Origin: Collinsella sp.
Lineage (GTDB): Bacteria; Actinomycetota; Coriobacteriia; Coriobacteriales; Coriobacteriaceae
Assembly (NCBI GenBank): GCA_019419505.1
Contig: DXZS01000021.1
Span: forward strand, 18,954-82,953
Reading direction: 5' to 3'
DNA: 64,000 bases
Below are positions 25,004 through 33,410 of this stretch, piece after piece (the first letter of the stretch is position 1; each line of letters begins with the position of its first letter). Position numbers and translations under genes: made by a program. The notes beneath the pieces were generated by a model. That model did no database searches and was not told the DNA's origin. It saw only the letters and a list, made by a program, of their open reading frames with translations.

Positions 25004-27100
25004 ATGACCCAGGGAAAGCATTTCGCTGCCGGCGGCGATCACTTCGCCGCACTGCCAAGCAAAAAGATTCACACCCCGAAGGGGATCGCGCGTCTGACCG
25101 TCACCGCGGCGACCATGGCCGCCATGACCGGATCGAGCCTCATCTCACCGTTCGCGGCATTCGCCCAGACCGGTGACGGGGGCACGCAGCACCCCGCCGT
25201 GATGTCGCCGATCGCCGCCCATGCCGGCGCGGCATCCGGTACCGGCGCGAAATCCGCCGCACAGACCATCGCGGACCTGCAGAAGGCGGTCGACGAGGCG
25301 AAGGCGAAGGAGGACGCCGCCAAGGCATCCTACGATGAGGCCGCCGGTCCCTACAACGAGGCGGCTTCCGCCCGCGACCAGGCCAAGGCATCCTACGATT
25401 CTGCAGTCAGCGCCGGCACGGCAGCCGACCGTGCGGCGATGGACGAGTACGCCCGTCAGGTCGCGGAGGGCAAGGACGCCGCCGATGCCGCCGGCAAGGA
25501 CCTCGAGCAGGCGAAGGCGGGTCTCGCAGACGCCAAGGCGGATGCATCCGAGAAGGACGTAGCGTACCAGTCCGCCCTCAAGGCGGCCCAGGATGCCAAG
25601 GACGCCCTCGATAAAGCCAAGGCCGATGCCGTAGGCGCCACCCCGGAGGCTATCAGTGCCGCCGAGCAGGCCGTGCGCGACGCCCAGGATGCCGTGAGCA
25701 GGGCGCAGACCGAGCTCGCCAACGCCAACGCGACGCTTGCCGCCGCCCAGTCCAAGCTGGTTGCGGCCCAGTCTGCAAAGGATTCCGCCGATTCTGTCCT
25801 CGCTGCAGCCAGGCAGAACAAGGACACGGCGGATGCGAAGGCCGCAGCCGCCAGCGCCGCCTACGAGAAGGCGAAAGCAGACCTCGCCGCAGCGGAGGCC
25901 GGTGCGAGCGGTCCAGAGTATGATGCGGCAAAACAGAAGGTCGCGGACGCAGAGGCAGCCCTCGCTGCCGCACGAGCGGCACAGTCCCAGTGCGAGTCCG
26001 AGCTCGAGCAGGTACAGCCCGCTGCGGCAACGGCACAGGCCGACCTGAATGATGCCCAGGTGGCCCTCTCCGTAAAGCAGCAGGCCGCGGCCGATGCCGA
26101 ATCCGGTGTGAACGCCGCCCAGTCCGCCCTCGATGCCGCGAACGCCGCCCTCGATGCGGCCAAGCAGGCGAATGCCGACGCCGTCGCCAAGCTGGATGCC
26201 GCGAAGCAGGATTTCAAGGACGCCGAGTCCGCCAAGGCAGCCGCCGACGTAGAGCTCGCGAACGCCAAGGCCGCAAAGGATACTGCAGACGCCGCCGTGA
26301 CCGCCGCGCAGCAGAAGGTCGATGAGGCCCAGGCGAAACTCGATTCCGCCGACGCGCAGCTCAAGCAGGGAGCCATCGGCTTCTTCCGTGCTATGGGTGC
26401 CGATTCAGCCATCGAGATCATTCAGAACTGCACATACAAGGACTACACCGAGGTGGGGAACAGCCTCGACGCGACCAGTCTCGACAACATGCTCGCGGCA
26501 ATCCCGTACATGAAGTCCATCAACGAGTATCGCAAGTCCGTCGGTCTCTCTGAGCTCCAGGTCACGTACAAGCTCATTGCGGCGGCGATTGCCAACGCGA
26601 ACTATTCCGATGTCAAGTTTGGGCATTCCATGCAGTTTGATACGAGCGAAAACCTCGCATGGAACTATGGAACCGATCCGAAACCGCAGTGGGTGGACCA
26701 GGAAAAGGCTTTCTTCGATCAGGCGGTTCAGGAGCTCTATGGCGTCACCGGTCTAATCGGTAAGGATGCCACAGATTTCTACAAGTCGCACAGTGGAATT
26801 GAATCCTATGTCAACCAGCATTTTAAGGTTGCCGGATATCCCGCAACCGTCGGTCACTACCTGCATGTCATCAGCCCTGAAATCGGCTATATGGGCATGG
26901 CGGTCTGCAGCAAGGGAACCATGAACGGCTGGAAGACCGACAGCTTCGATACCGCAAACCTGGGTTGGGCAGGCTCCGGTTGGAACATGAATCCCATGTC
27001 CGTCGACGAGTACGAGCAGAAGCTGACCTCCTATATCAACGGCCTCAAGAACGCCAAGAGCGCACTCGACGCAGCCAAGGCCGATCTCGCATCCAAGTAG
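25004..27100 (+). CDS. PrgA-like coiled-coil/CAP surface protein, truncated by amber codon
   Basis: 698 residues to a TAG at 27098. A long signal peptide ends near SPFAAFAQTG (about 55). The stretch from ~70 to 450 is Ala/Lys/Asp/Glu-rich coiled coil. A CAP/SCP-like domain follows (about 455-665) with YMKSINEYRKSVGLSELQ, FGHSMQFDTSENLAWNYG and NQHFKVAGYPATVGHYLHV. The reading frame continues without another stop to 28354 and ends in a sortase signal, so the full gene would encode 1116 residues. Coiled coil, CAP domain and wall anchor on a mobile element recall SEC10/PrgA surface-exclusion proteins. As it stands the product lacks its anchor and would be secreted. Confidence 0.85.
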   Translation: MTQGKHFAAGGDHFAALPSKKIHTPKGIARLTVTAATMAAMTGSSLISPFAAFAQTGDGGTQHPAVMSPIAAHAGAASGTGAKSAAQTIADLQKAVDEAKAKEDAAKASYDEAAGPYNEAASARDQAKASYDSAVSAGTAADRAAMDEYARQVAEGKDAADAAGKDLEQAKAGLADAKADASEKDVAYQSALKAAQDAKDALDKAKADAVGATPEAISAAEQAVRDAQDAVSRAQTELANANATLAAAQSKLVAAQSAKDSADSVLAAARQNKDTADAKAAAASAAYEKAKADLAAAEAGASGPEYDAAKQKVADAEAALAAARAAQSQCESELEQVQPAAATAQADLNDAQVALSVKQQAAADAESGVNAAQSALDAANAALDAAKQANADAVAKLDAAKQDFKDAESAKAAADVELANAKAAKDTADAAVTAAQQKVDEAQAKLDSADAQLKQGAIGFFRAMGADSAIEIIQNCTYKDYTEVGNSLDATSLDNMLAAIPYMKSINEYRKSVGLSELQVTYKLIAAAIANANYSDVKFGHSMQFDTSENLAWNYGTDPKPQWVDQEKAFFDQAVQELYGVTGLIGKDATDFYKSHSGIESYVNQHFKVAGYPATVGHYLHVISPEIGYMGMAVCSKGTMNGWKTDSFDTANLGWAGSGWNMNPMSVDEYEQKLTSYINGLKNAKSALDAAKADLASK

Positions 27101-28354
27101 CAGGCAGCCACCGACGCCGCTGAAACCGTCCAGCAGAAGCAGGACGCAGCGGATTCCGCACAGGCAGATGTCGATGCCGCAAAGCAGGGTGTTGCCGATG
27201 CCCAGCGTGCCGTCGATGCCGCAAAGGCTAATCTCGCATCCAAGCAGCAGGGCGTCACGGATGCCCAGACCGAGCTTGATGCGGCGAAATCGGACCTCGA
27301 AGCCGCCAACGCGGCAGTCGATACGGCAAAGTCGACCGTCCAGCAGAAGCAGGTCGCCTTTGATGCCGCCAACGCAGCCGTAACGACCGCACAGTCTAAG
27401 TTGGATGCCGCCAAGGCGGACGCTTCTGCCAAGCAGCAGGGCGTGGACGATGCGAACGCCGACCTCGCGAAGTTCTTCCAGGACGTCGCCGACGCCAAGA
27501 AGGCGGTCGATACCGCAAAGAGCGTCCACGATGCGGCGGCAGCCGACCAGGCCGAGAAGGCGGCGCTCCTCGAAGCCGCCAAGCAAAAGGCGGATACCAC
27601 CGCAAGCGCCCTCGCGGATGCCCAGCGTGCCGTCGATGCCGCAAAGGCCGACACCGGCGTTGCCGCCGAGAGGCTTACCGGCTCCCAGACCGATCTCGAG
27701 GACGCACAATCAAACCTCGACATCCTCACCGGTCTTGCCGCGAAGCTCGCAGAGGCACAGCAGCGCGAGCAGGATGCAGTAAAGGCCGTCAATGACACCA
27801 AGGCCGAACTCGATGCCGCGAAGGCTGACGCCGTCGCCGCCGAGTCCCTGGTCTCCGCTGCCGAGCAGGCAAAGGCGCAGGCAGACGCCAAGCTGGCGAG
27901 GCTGAACTCCATCAATGCCGACGCGGCGATCGCTTCCGGCCATGACGCGAACGCGGATGACGCCCTCAACGCGCTTTTCGCCGCCGCAGTCGAGACGCGT
28001 GCCAAGGTCGCGCCCGCCAAAGTCATCCTGGACGAGAAGCAGGCTGTGGTGGACGGGCTCAAGCCCGGCTATGATGCGGCACTCGCCGCCTACGAGTCGG
28101 CGAAGTCCGACCGCATCGCAGCGGAGCAGAAGCTTTCCGATGAGATCGCACGACAGGAGGCAGAGGAGGTCGCAAAGCAGCAGACGGCATACACCCCGAA
28201 GCACCTCGCCGGCACGGATACCGCCCAGCCCGGCAGCCTCGCCCAGACCGGCGACCGCGCGGGCCTCATCGGGGAGACGTTCGTCATCGGCGGCACCGTC
28301 CTCGTGGCGACCGGCGTCTTCCTCGACCGGAAGAAGCGCCGCGAGCAGATGTAA
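27101..28354 (+). pseudogene. Detached C-terminal part of the surface protein (coiled coil and LAQTG anchor)
   Basis: 417 codons in the same frame directly after the TAG, with no further stop. The codons around the stop read LASK-stop-QAATD, and an in-frame parallel LASKQQGVTD occurs 49 codons later, so TAG most likely replaced CAG. It continues the coiled coil and ends SLAQTGD, a hydrophobic span (FVIGGTVLVATGVF) and LDRKKRREQM, a sortase sorting signal with LAQTG in place of LPXTG. No ribosome-binding site is evident for separate translation. Confidence 0.85.
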
Positions 28355-28363
28355 AAGCGAGTC

Positions 28364-28400
28364 GGGCGTTGGATATCGGCTAGTGTCCAACGCCCGGTTT
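28364..28400 (+). terminator. Terminator after the surface protein
   Basis: GGGCGTTGGA and TCCAACGCCC around a 12-nt loop, followed by GGTTT. Confidence 0.7.
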
Positions 28401-28419
28401 CATGGACAGGGAGATCGGT

Positions 28420-29064
28420 GTGAGAACAAAGGCTATTATCGTTGCGCTTCTGGTGTGCCTTTCGGCACCTCAACTTGGATGTGCCAGCGTTGCAAAGCAA
28501 GGAAGCGGTTCTACGGAAAGGGCCGCCACAGCGGTAAAGAATAAAGACAAAAAGAAGCCAAGCGAAGAAAAGGCGGCGCAAACCTCTGGAACCAAGAACG
28601 AGGAGAAGAAAGAGTCCGACGACAAGGACCAGAAGTCCGATGACTCCAAGAAGGAGGATAACAAGTCTTCCGATTCCTCGAAGTCGGACAGCAAGGGCGA
28701 TTCCTCCCAGTCCAAACAGAATTCCGGCAATTCGCAGAGCTCTGGCAGTAATAACTCTACTTCCAACAGCGGTAGCCAGAAGAAGTGGGTTGCCGAGCAG
28801 GGCCACTGGGAGACCGATTACAGCCAGGTCTGGGTGCCGAATGTGGTATATACGCGTCATGAACGTTGCATTTGTAGTGCATGCGGTGCATCTTTCGATT
28901 CTATAGCCGCTTGGTCAGCTCATAGTGACGCAATGTGGGAACAAGGTCAAGACCATGGAGCATATATCAATGATTCGTATACCACCTCTGAGGACCAGGG
29001 ACATTATGAACAGCAGGCTACGGGACAACATTGGGTTGTCGACGTCGCCGGTCACTGGGAGTAA
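28420..29064 (+). CDS. Secreted Ser/Lys/Asp-rich protein with C2H2-like zinc-finger motif
   Basis: 214 residues from a GTG at 28420, 8 nt after AGGGAG. Signal sequence TKAIIVALLVCLSAPQLGCAS; the Cys could be a non-classical lipobox. A highly charged low-complexity spacer (about 25-125) leads to a C-terminal domain with CICSACGASFDSIAAWSAHSDAMW, a CxxC-x12-H finger-like motif unusual for an exported protein, flanked by repeated GHW(E/V) and GHYE elements. No family was recognised. It follows the surface-protein gene and may be a second surface component of the element. Confidence 0.7.
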   Translation: MRTKAIIVALLVCLSAPQLGCASVAKQGSGSTERAATAVKNKDKKKPSEEKAAQTSGTKNEEKKESDDKDQKSDDSKKEDNKSSDSSKSDSKGDSSQSKQNSGNSQSSGSNNSTSNSGSQKKWVAEQGHWETDYSQVWVPNVVYTRHERCICSACGASFDSIAAWSAHSDAMWEQGQDHGAYINDSYTTSEDQGHYEQQATGQHWVVDVAGHWE

Positions 29065-29114
29065 TGTACATCGTTCCTCTCCTCTTACATTCGGTAAATG
29101 TTTATTTATTTGTG

Positions 29115-29139
29115 GGCGGCCGGTTCGGCCGCCTTTTTT
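29115..29139 (+). terminator. Terminator
   Basis: GGCGGCCG-GTT-CGGCCGCC followed by TTTTTT. It ends the surface/secreted protein transcripts. Confidence 0.9.
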
Positions 29140-29691
29140 AGACGCCCAGTCTGGGAGCAAACGATAGGAAAGCAATCAAACGAGAGGCCGTTCCAAAAGA
29201 ATTCGGCGGTGCCGGATGCTTCGGGCAAAACCTTCCGCAAATCGGTAAGGTCTTCCATCAACTTGCTCCAGCCCTCGCCCGGAGTCCGCTACAGCGAATT
29301 TCTAACACTCAGCATCCTTCGCGTTAAAAATTCGCTTCCGCTCACGGTCTCCGCTGACACTACGACACCGCGAAGCCTTTCGCTCGAAACGAGACCTCTC
29401 ATTTCGTGTCTACGCTACGCTTCGCCCAATCGCCGTCCCGGTGATTGCAAGATTGGTGTTGGGCTAGATAAATGGGGCCATACTCGCCCCCTTTATCTGC
29501 CAACACATCTTGTTTAACACCTCACACGGCGATAAAGTTAGAAATGAAGTTCGCCTTCATTTCTCTAAGGGAAGCGACGGCATCACTTCAAAAATCGGCG
29601 CGACGTCAGTCGCTCCTAAAAAGGAAAGCAATCTCATATCGGTTTTGAATCGGTGGCCTCACCGATTCGCTCTGCTTTCCTGGGGGCATGA
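29140..29691 (+). other. oriT candidate and structured leader upstream of the mobilization genes
   Basis: 552 bp without a supportable gene; a 139-codon ORF across it has no ribosome-binding site and an unnatural composition. Three hairpins precede the MobC gene: AGATAAA/TTTATCT with an inner GGGGC/GCCCC (29466-29498); AGAAATGAAG/CTTCATTTCT with loop TTCGC (29540-29564); and a nested structure of GGAAAGCA (29623) with TGCTTTCC (29673) enclosing GAATCGGTG/CACCGATTC (29647-29668). Hairpins immediately upstream of mobC and the relaxase are where oriT is usually found. Confidence 0.55.
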
Positions 29692-30279
29692 ATGATGAGT
29701 TGCAAACGTCCGCACACCGTTAAGGCGACACTCACTTCTGAAGAATACGAAACGCTTTCCGCTTTGGCAGAAAAGGCGGGCATGACGAAAGCCGAATTCA
29801 TTCGCTATGCACTGATTCATTGGAATGAATCGTTCGATGATCTAGTCATTTCCAAAAATAAGAACGGTGGCCGTAGCAAAAAGCTGCAAACCGTTTCAGA
29901 GGATTCGAACGAAAAGCGCTCGGAGGTTATTTACGTCAAAGTCACCGATGGCGAGCACGAGGCGATTCGCAAGCAGGCGGATGCGCTCGGCACGACCGTC
30001 AGTGCGTATGCCCGCCGCGTGATGCTTGCCGGGAAAATCGAGAAGATCGATTTCGATATGAGCCAGGTCGCAAAAATCTATCACGAGCTGTATCGCGAGG
30101 GGACGAACCTCAACCAGCTGATGTACTTCGTGCACGCGCAAGGTCTTCCGGCCTACAACGAGAAGGCAGTTTTCCGAACGCTTGAAAAGGTTTACCAGAA
30201 CGCCCGCAAAGTCACTCTCTTCATCGAAGAACTCGAACAGCGCTATTTCGTCGGCGGTGATCAAAATGACCGTCGTTAA
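29692..30279 (+). CDS. MobC-like relaxosome accessory protein
   Basis: 195 residues, with GGGGG upstream; a second ATG follows immediately. The N terminus KATLTSEEYETLSALAEKAGMTKAEFIRYAL and the middle KVTDGEHEAIRKQADALGTTVSAYARRVML look like two ribbon-helix-helix-type segments. The C terminus GTNLNQLMYFVHAQGLPAYN is the characteristic MobC motif. It should bind oriT and assist the relaxase, whose start codon lies inside its 3' end. Confidence 0.8.
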   Translation: MMSCKRPHTVKATLTSEEYETLSALAEKAGMTKAEFIRYALIHWNESFDDLVISKNKNGGRSKKLQTVSEDSNEKRSEVIYVKVTDGEHEAIRKQADALGTTVSAYARRVMLAGKIEKIDFDMSQVAKIYHELYREGTNLNQLMYFVHAQGLPAYNEKAVFRTLEKVYQNARKVTLFIEELEQRYFVGGDQNDRR

Positions 30280-31465
30280 GCAGAAAGGTGTTTCGTCCGA
30301 GCGCTATGCGAAGAACGTGCGCAAGTACATTAACGGAAAGTACGCTTTGTCCCGCGGCGGCTGGAACCTCGCGAACCGAAAGTACTGGTTTTCCGAGATG
30401 GCTATGACGCGGAAGATGTTCCATCACGACAGGCCTGCGCGTGCCGGCGCGAAGAACATAACGATGCTTCATCAGGTTCTTGCGTTTCTTCCCGAGGAGT
30501 GCAGCTGCAACGGAGGCAAGATGACTCCCGATGCATGTATGGCCTACGCGGAGCAATGGCTTGCGAAACACTACCCGCATCAACAAGTGATTGTCGCCTT
30601 GCATGAGGAAAGCGATAAGGCGGGAAAACGTTACGCGGTCCATATGGCGATTAACCGCACGGATCTTTTGACGGGTAAGCGTTGCGAGACGGGTGGGCGT
30701 CGCGGAAAGTACGAACGCGCTGCGTGGGTTCGTGAAATGGACAAGGCCTGGAATCTCGCTCAGCTCGAAAAGGGAAAGAAGAACTCGAAGATTCGAGACC
30801 GACAGCCGCGCGACACTGAAAAGAAAATCGTTGAGCGGGGAGAGTACAGCTATAAAAACAATTTGCGCGAGTTGATCCATATTGCAATCAACGACTATCA
30901 CCCGAAGACTATGGAGCAGTTCAAAAAGTTACTTGCCTCATGGGGCGTAGAGATTTTCATCAAGAACAACCGAGTCTATGCGACGGATCTCGATATCAAG
31001 GAGGCCGGCAATCCGAAATGCACTTTCAACCTGACCCGTCTTGACGGGCGGTTTGCGATCAAGCAGCTTGAGGCGGCCTTTAAAAATAACGTGCTGGAAG
31101 CCGAGCGAGCCCTTCCTTATGAGAGGCGTTGCGAGATTTACATTCAACGGCTTAAGAAAGCGTATTCGGCGTGGGTCGAGCAGGCAAAGGCGAGCAAGGG
31201 CGTCGCCTACAATCTCTTCCCTAAGTTCATCGCACCGAAGTGCGATGAAGATCTGCTCGAGGATCCGGCGGTTCGTGATGAGCTTCTTGCCCGGCGCGGT
31301 TACGCAAGGGAGATTCGAAACCGTTACGCCGGCGCCGTTCCCGATGCTGGCGATGACCGCGTTCGCGCCGCAGGCCGAGCCCATGGTGGCAACGTCGACA
31401 TCTCGCCGCAGGTCGATCGTGCGGTCGACCGAGGCGATTACGATCGCGGCGACGCGCCTCGCTAG
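30266..31465 (+). CDS. Relaxase/mobilization nuclease (MOBP-like, divergent)
   Basis: 399 residues from MTVVKQKGVSS, overlapping the MobC gene by 14 bp and preceded by GGCGGTGA. Tyr residues early in the protein (RYAKNVRKYIN) could supply the nicking residue. The metal-binding region reads HYPHQQVIVALHEESDKAGKRYAVHMAINRTD, a variant of the HxD...HxH relaxase motif in which one His is not obvious. The remainder is basic. It would nick oriT and lead the strand to a helper-encoded transfer channel. Confidence 0.75.
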   Translation: MTVVKQKGVSSERYAKNVRKYINGKYALSRGGWNLANRKYWFSEMAMTRKMFHHDRPARAGAKNITMLHQVLAFLPEECSCNGGKMTPDACMAYAEQWLAKHYPHQQVIVALHEESDKAGKRYAVHMAINRTDLLTGKRCETGGRRGKYERAAWVREMDKAWNLAQLEKGKKNSKIRDRQPRDTEKKIVERGEYSYKNNLRELIHIAINDYHPKTMEQFKKLLASWGVEIFIKNNRVYATDLDIKEAGNPKCTFNLTRLDGRFAIKQLEAAFKNNVLEAERALPYERRCEIYIQRLKKAYSAWVEQAKASKGVAYNLFPKFIAPKCDEDLLEDPAVRDELLARRGYAREIRNRYAGAVPDAGDDRVRAAGRAHGGNVDISPQVDRAVDRGDYDRGDAPR

Positions 31466-31580
31466 TTTTGGAGAGCCTATCGTCGGTGCCCTAGCGCGCT
31501 GCCATCCAGTGCCGATTCTGCCATACTCGCAATTCGGCGAGGGTGAGGAGTATGAATTGATCGGCGGGAGTCAGCCGCTC

Positions 31581-31853
31581 TGATAGAATCGTCCTTGCTG
31601 TCGGCAGCCCTCGTGCCGGGCAGAGCCCTCCATCCGATGGGAGGTGATGCCCATGACCGATTTCACCGAGCTCGTGAAGCTCCTGACCGCTACGGTCTCG
31701 CTCCTCACGGCCCTTGTCGGCCTTTCCAAGGCACTCAAGCAGGGCTCGAAGCCCAAAAAGAAAGGCCACCGTCGCTAAGACGATGACCTAACTCTATTAA
31801 GCAACGGCTCTGCCCAGCTCACTACAACTTGGGCTGCCGTCGGCACCATTCTA
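31581..31853. promoter_or_regulatory. Promoters and long-range inverted arms of a candidate type I toxin unit
   Basis: An extended -10 TGATAGAAT (31581-31589) would start a transcript whose 5' end carries GGCAGCCC (31603-31610) and GGGCAGAGCC (31618-31627). Exact complements GGCTCTGCCC (31806-31815) and GGGCTGCC (31831-31838) lie beyond the small ORF, nested in the right order to close its mRNA end to end. The right arm is followed on the minus strand by a second TAGAAT (31848-31853), which could drive an antisense RNA. Confidence 0.5.
31653..31778 (+). CDS. Small hydrophobic peptide, candidate type I toxin
   Basis: 41 residues, preceded by GGGAGGTG with a good spacer. N terminus MTDFTELVKLLTATVSLLTA, one predicted membrane helix (about 7-28), then a basic tail ending PKKKGHRR. 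Size, single helix and basic end match type I toxins and holin-like peptides. Complementary segments flank the gene on both sides, with a possible promoter facing in from each side. No homologue was recognised. It sits between the relaxase and the phosphoesterases on the mobile element, where it could act as an addiction module. Confidence 0.55.
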   Translation: MTDFTELVKLLTATVSLLTALVGLSKALKQGSKPKKKGHRR

Positions 31854-31992
31854 CCCTCCTGACGAGGAATTCGTCCATATTTCAAAAATCAAATCCTGTT
31901 CGCGCGTGGGCGCGTGGGCGTAAACTTTTAGTTGGGCAAACCCGACAGATTGGAGCTTGAAACATGAGGGATATGCACCTCATGTCGCTCAT

Positions 31993-32027
31993 AAAACGTC
32001 TCCTGACCTCGAAGGAGAACGTTTTTT
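31993..32027 (+). terminator. Attenuator-like terminator before the phosphoesterase genes
   Basis: AAACGT-TCCT and AGGA-AACGTTT arms then TTTT, ending 23 bp before the first phosphoesterase ATG and upstream of its AAGGAG. A smaller hairpin CATGAGG/CCTCATG (31963-31984) precedes it. A terminator in a leader suggests transcription attenuation; no known riboswitch consensus was recognised. Confidence 0.6.
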
Positions 32028-32049
32028 AGCGACAGAAGGAGACATAAAT

Positions 32050-32688
32050 ATGATCTGGTTTACCAGCGATACCCACTTCGGGCATGAGAACGTGCTGAAG
32101 TTCACCGACCGCCCGTGGGAGACGATTTGGCAGATGAACGACGCCATCGTCGACAACATCAACGGCAGGGTCGCCGTGGACGACGAGCTCTACATCCTGG
32201 GGGATTTCTCATTCAAGATGACCGCCCAGGACGCCTACGGGCTGCGCAAGCGAATCGCCTGCAGGCGCATCCACCTCGTCCCGGGAAACCACGACAAGGA
32301 CTGGACCCAGCCGGCGGTCGCGGGCGCCTTCACCGTGGAGCCGCCGATCTGCGTGCTCAAGATCGACGGGCAGAAGATCGTCCTGAGCCATTACCCCATG
32401 GCCGACTGGCAGGGCATGAGCCATGGATCGTGGCACCTCCACGGGCACATCCACAGCAGCGGCGGCGCGTACAACGAGTTCAACCGCAAGCAAGGCCTTC
32501 TGCGCTACGACGTCGGTTGCGATGCCAACGGGCACTCCCCGGTGAGCCTCGACGGGCTGAGGGAGTGGTTCGCCGGAGTCGACGAGCCGTGCGGCCGGGT
32601 GAAATGGCCCTGGTGGGTCAACGAGACCGGCGACAGGCAGGTCGAGCGCGAGCTGGCGGCGTACAAGAGGGAAGAGGTGATTCAATGA
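32050..32688 (+). CDS. Calcineurin-like metallophosphoesterase (1 of 3)
   Basis: 212 residues, AAGGAG 8 nt upstream. All five metal-binding motifs are present: FTSDTHFGH, ILGDFSF, VPGNHDKDW, LSHYPM and LHGHIHSS. Soluble, no signal peptide. YfcE/phage-type phosphoesterases of this size act on phosphodiesters or phosphoproteins; the substrate here is unknown. It overlaps the next gene by 4 bp (ATGA), so the three are translated as a unit. Confidence 0.92.
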   Translation: MIWFTSDTHFGHENVLKFTDRPWETIWQMNDAIVDNINGRVAVDDELYILGDFSFKMTAQDAYGLRKRIACRRIHLVPGNHDKDWTQPAVAGAFTVEPPICVLKIDGQKIVLSHYPMADWQGMSHGSWHLHGHIHSSGGAYNEFNRKQGLLRYDVGCDANGHSPVSLDGLREWFAGVDEPCGRVKWPWWVNETGDRQVERELAAYKREEVIQ

Positions 32689-33410
32689 CGGTCTATGTGA
32701 CGGGCGACATCCACGGTGGGCTCGACATGCAAAAGCTCCGCGACTGGGAGCTTGGGGATAGCCTTACCGGCGACGACTATCTCATCGTTGCCGGTGACTT
32801 TGGCTTTCCGTGGGACTTTTCTGCCGAGGAATGCGCCGACATCGCTTGGCTGGAGTCGCGCCCCTACACGGCACTGTTCGTCGACGGCAACCACGAGCGC
32901 TTCGATCACTGGGAGGAGCGCCCCATGGAGCCGTGGCATGGCGGGCTGACGCAGCGCCTGTCGGACACCTCGCCCATTCGGCGCCTGACGCGCGGCGAGG
33001 TCTTCGAGCTCGACGGTTCGACAATCTTCACCATGGGCGGTGCCACGAGCGTGGGCAGGGAATACCGCGTGCCGTATTCCAGCTGGTGGCCTCAGGAGCT
33101 CCCGGATGAGCGCGAATTCGATGCCGCGCGGGCAAAGCTCGACGAGGTCGGCTGGAAGGTCGACTGCGTCATCACCCATACCTGTTCGACGCGCATGCTC
33201 TCGCCGACGCTCTACCCGGACCCAGGCTGGGAACGCCCTGATGTGGACCGGCTGACCGGATTCCTCGACGAGCTCGAGGACCGCCTAGACTACAAGCACT
33301 GGTATTACGGCCATTTTCACCGAGACGGCAACCCGGACGAACGGCACACGGTGCTGTATGACCGGATCGTGAGGCTCGGGGACAAACTCCTGCCGTGGGG
33401 TGCGTACTGA
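32685..33410 (+). CDS. Calcineurin-like metallophosphoesterase (2 of 3)
   Basis: 241 residues. Motifs VTGDIHGG, VAGDFGFPW, VDGNHERFDHW, ITHTCS and YYGHFHRDGN give a full binuclear metal site. It is clearly paralogous to the third gene (shared MTVYVTGD start, GDFGF, TRGEVFELDG against MRGEVFDIDG, WWPQELP against WWPEEMP) but only distantly to the first. GAAGAGGTG precedes the ATG. Confidence 0.92.
   Translation: MTVYVTGDIHGGLDMQKLRDWELGDSLTGDDYLIVAGDFGFPWDFSAEECADIAWLESRPYTALFVDGNHERFDHWEERPMEPWHGGLTQRLSDTSPIRRLTRGEVFELDGSTIFTMGGATSVGREYRVPYSSWWPQELPDEREFDAARAKLDEVGWKVDCVITHTCSTRMLSPTLYPDPGWERPDVDRLTGFLDELEDRLDYKHWYYGHFHRDGNPDERHTVLYDRIVRLGDKLLPWGAY

Noticed and set aside
27098..27100. Genetic recoding of TAG (pyrrolysine or suppressor use)
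   Set aside because: No evidence of recoding elsewhere; the parallel LASKQQ context points to a simple CAG-to-TAG mutation.
29098..29517. 139-codon ORF in the oriT candidate region
   Set aside because: Runs through a terminator and hairpins, has no ribosome-binding site and no recognisable domain.
31041..31583. 180-codon ORF overlapping the relaxase end
   Set aside because: Out-of-frame shadow with Arg/Ser-rich composition; the relaxase frame explains the sequence.
31940..32049. Known riboswitch before the phosphoesterases
   Set aside because: Hairpins and a terminator are there, but no conserved aptamer core I know could be matched; kept only as an attenuator candidate.
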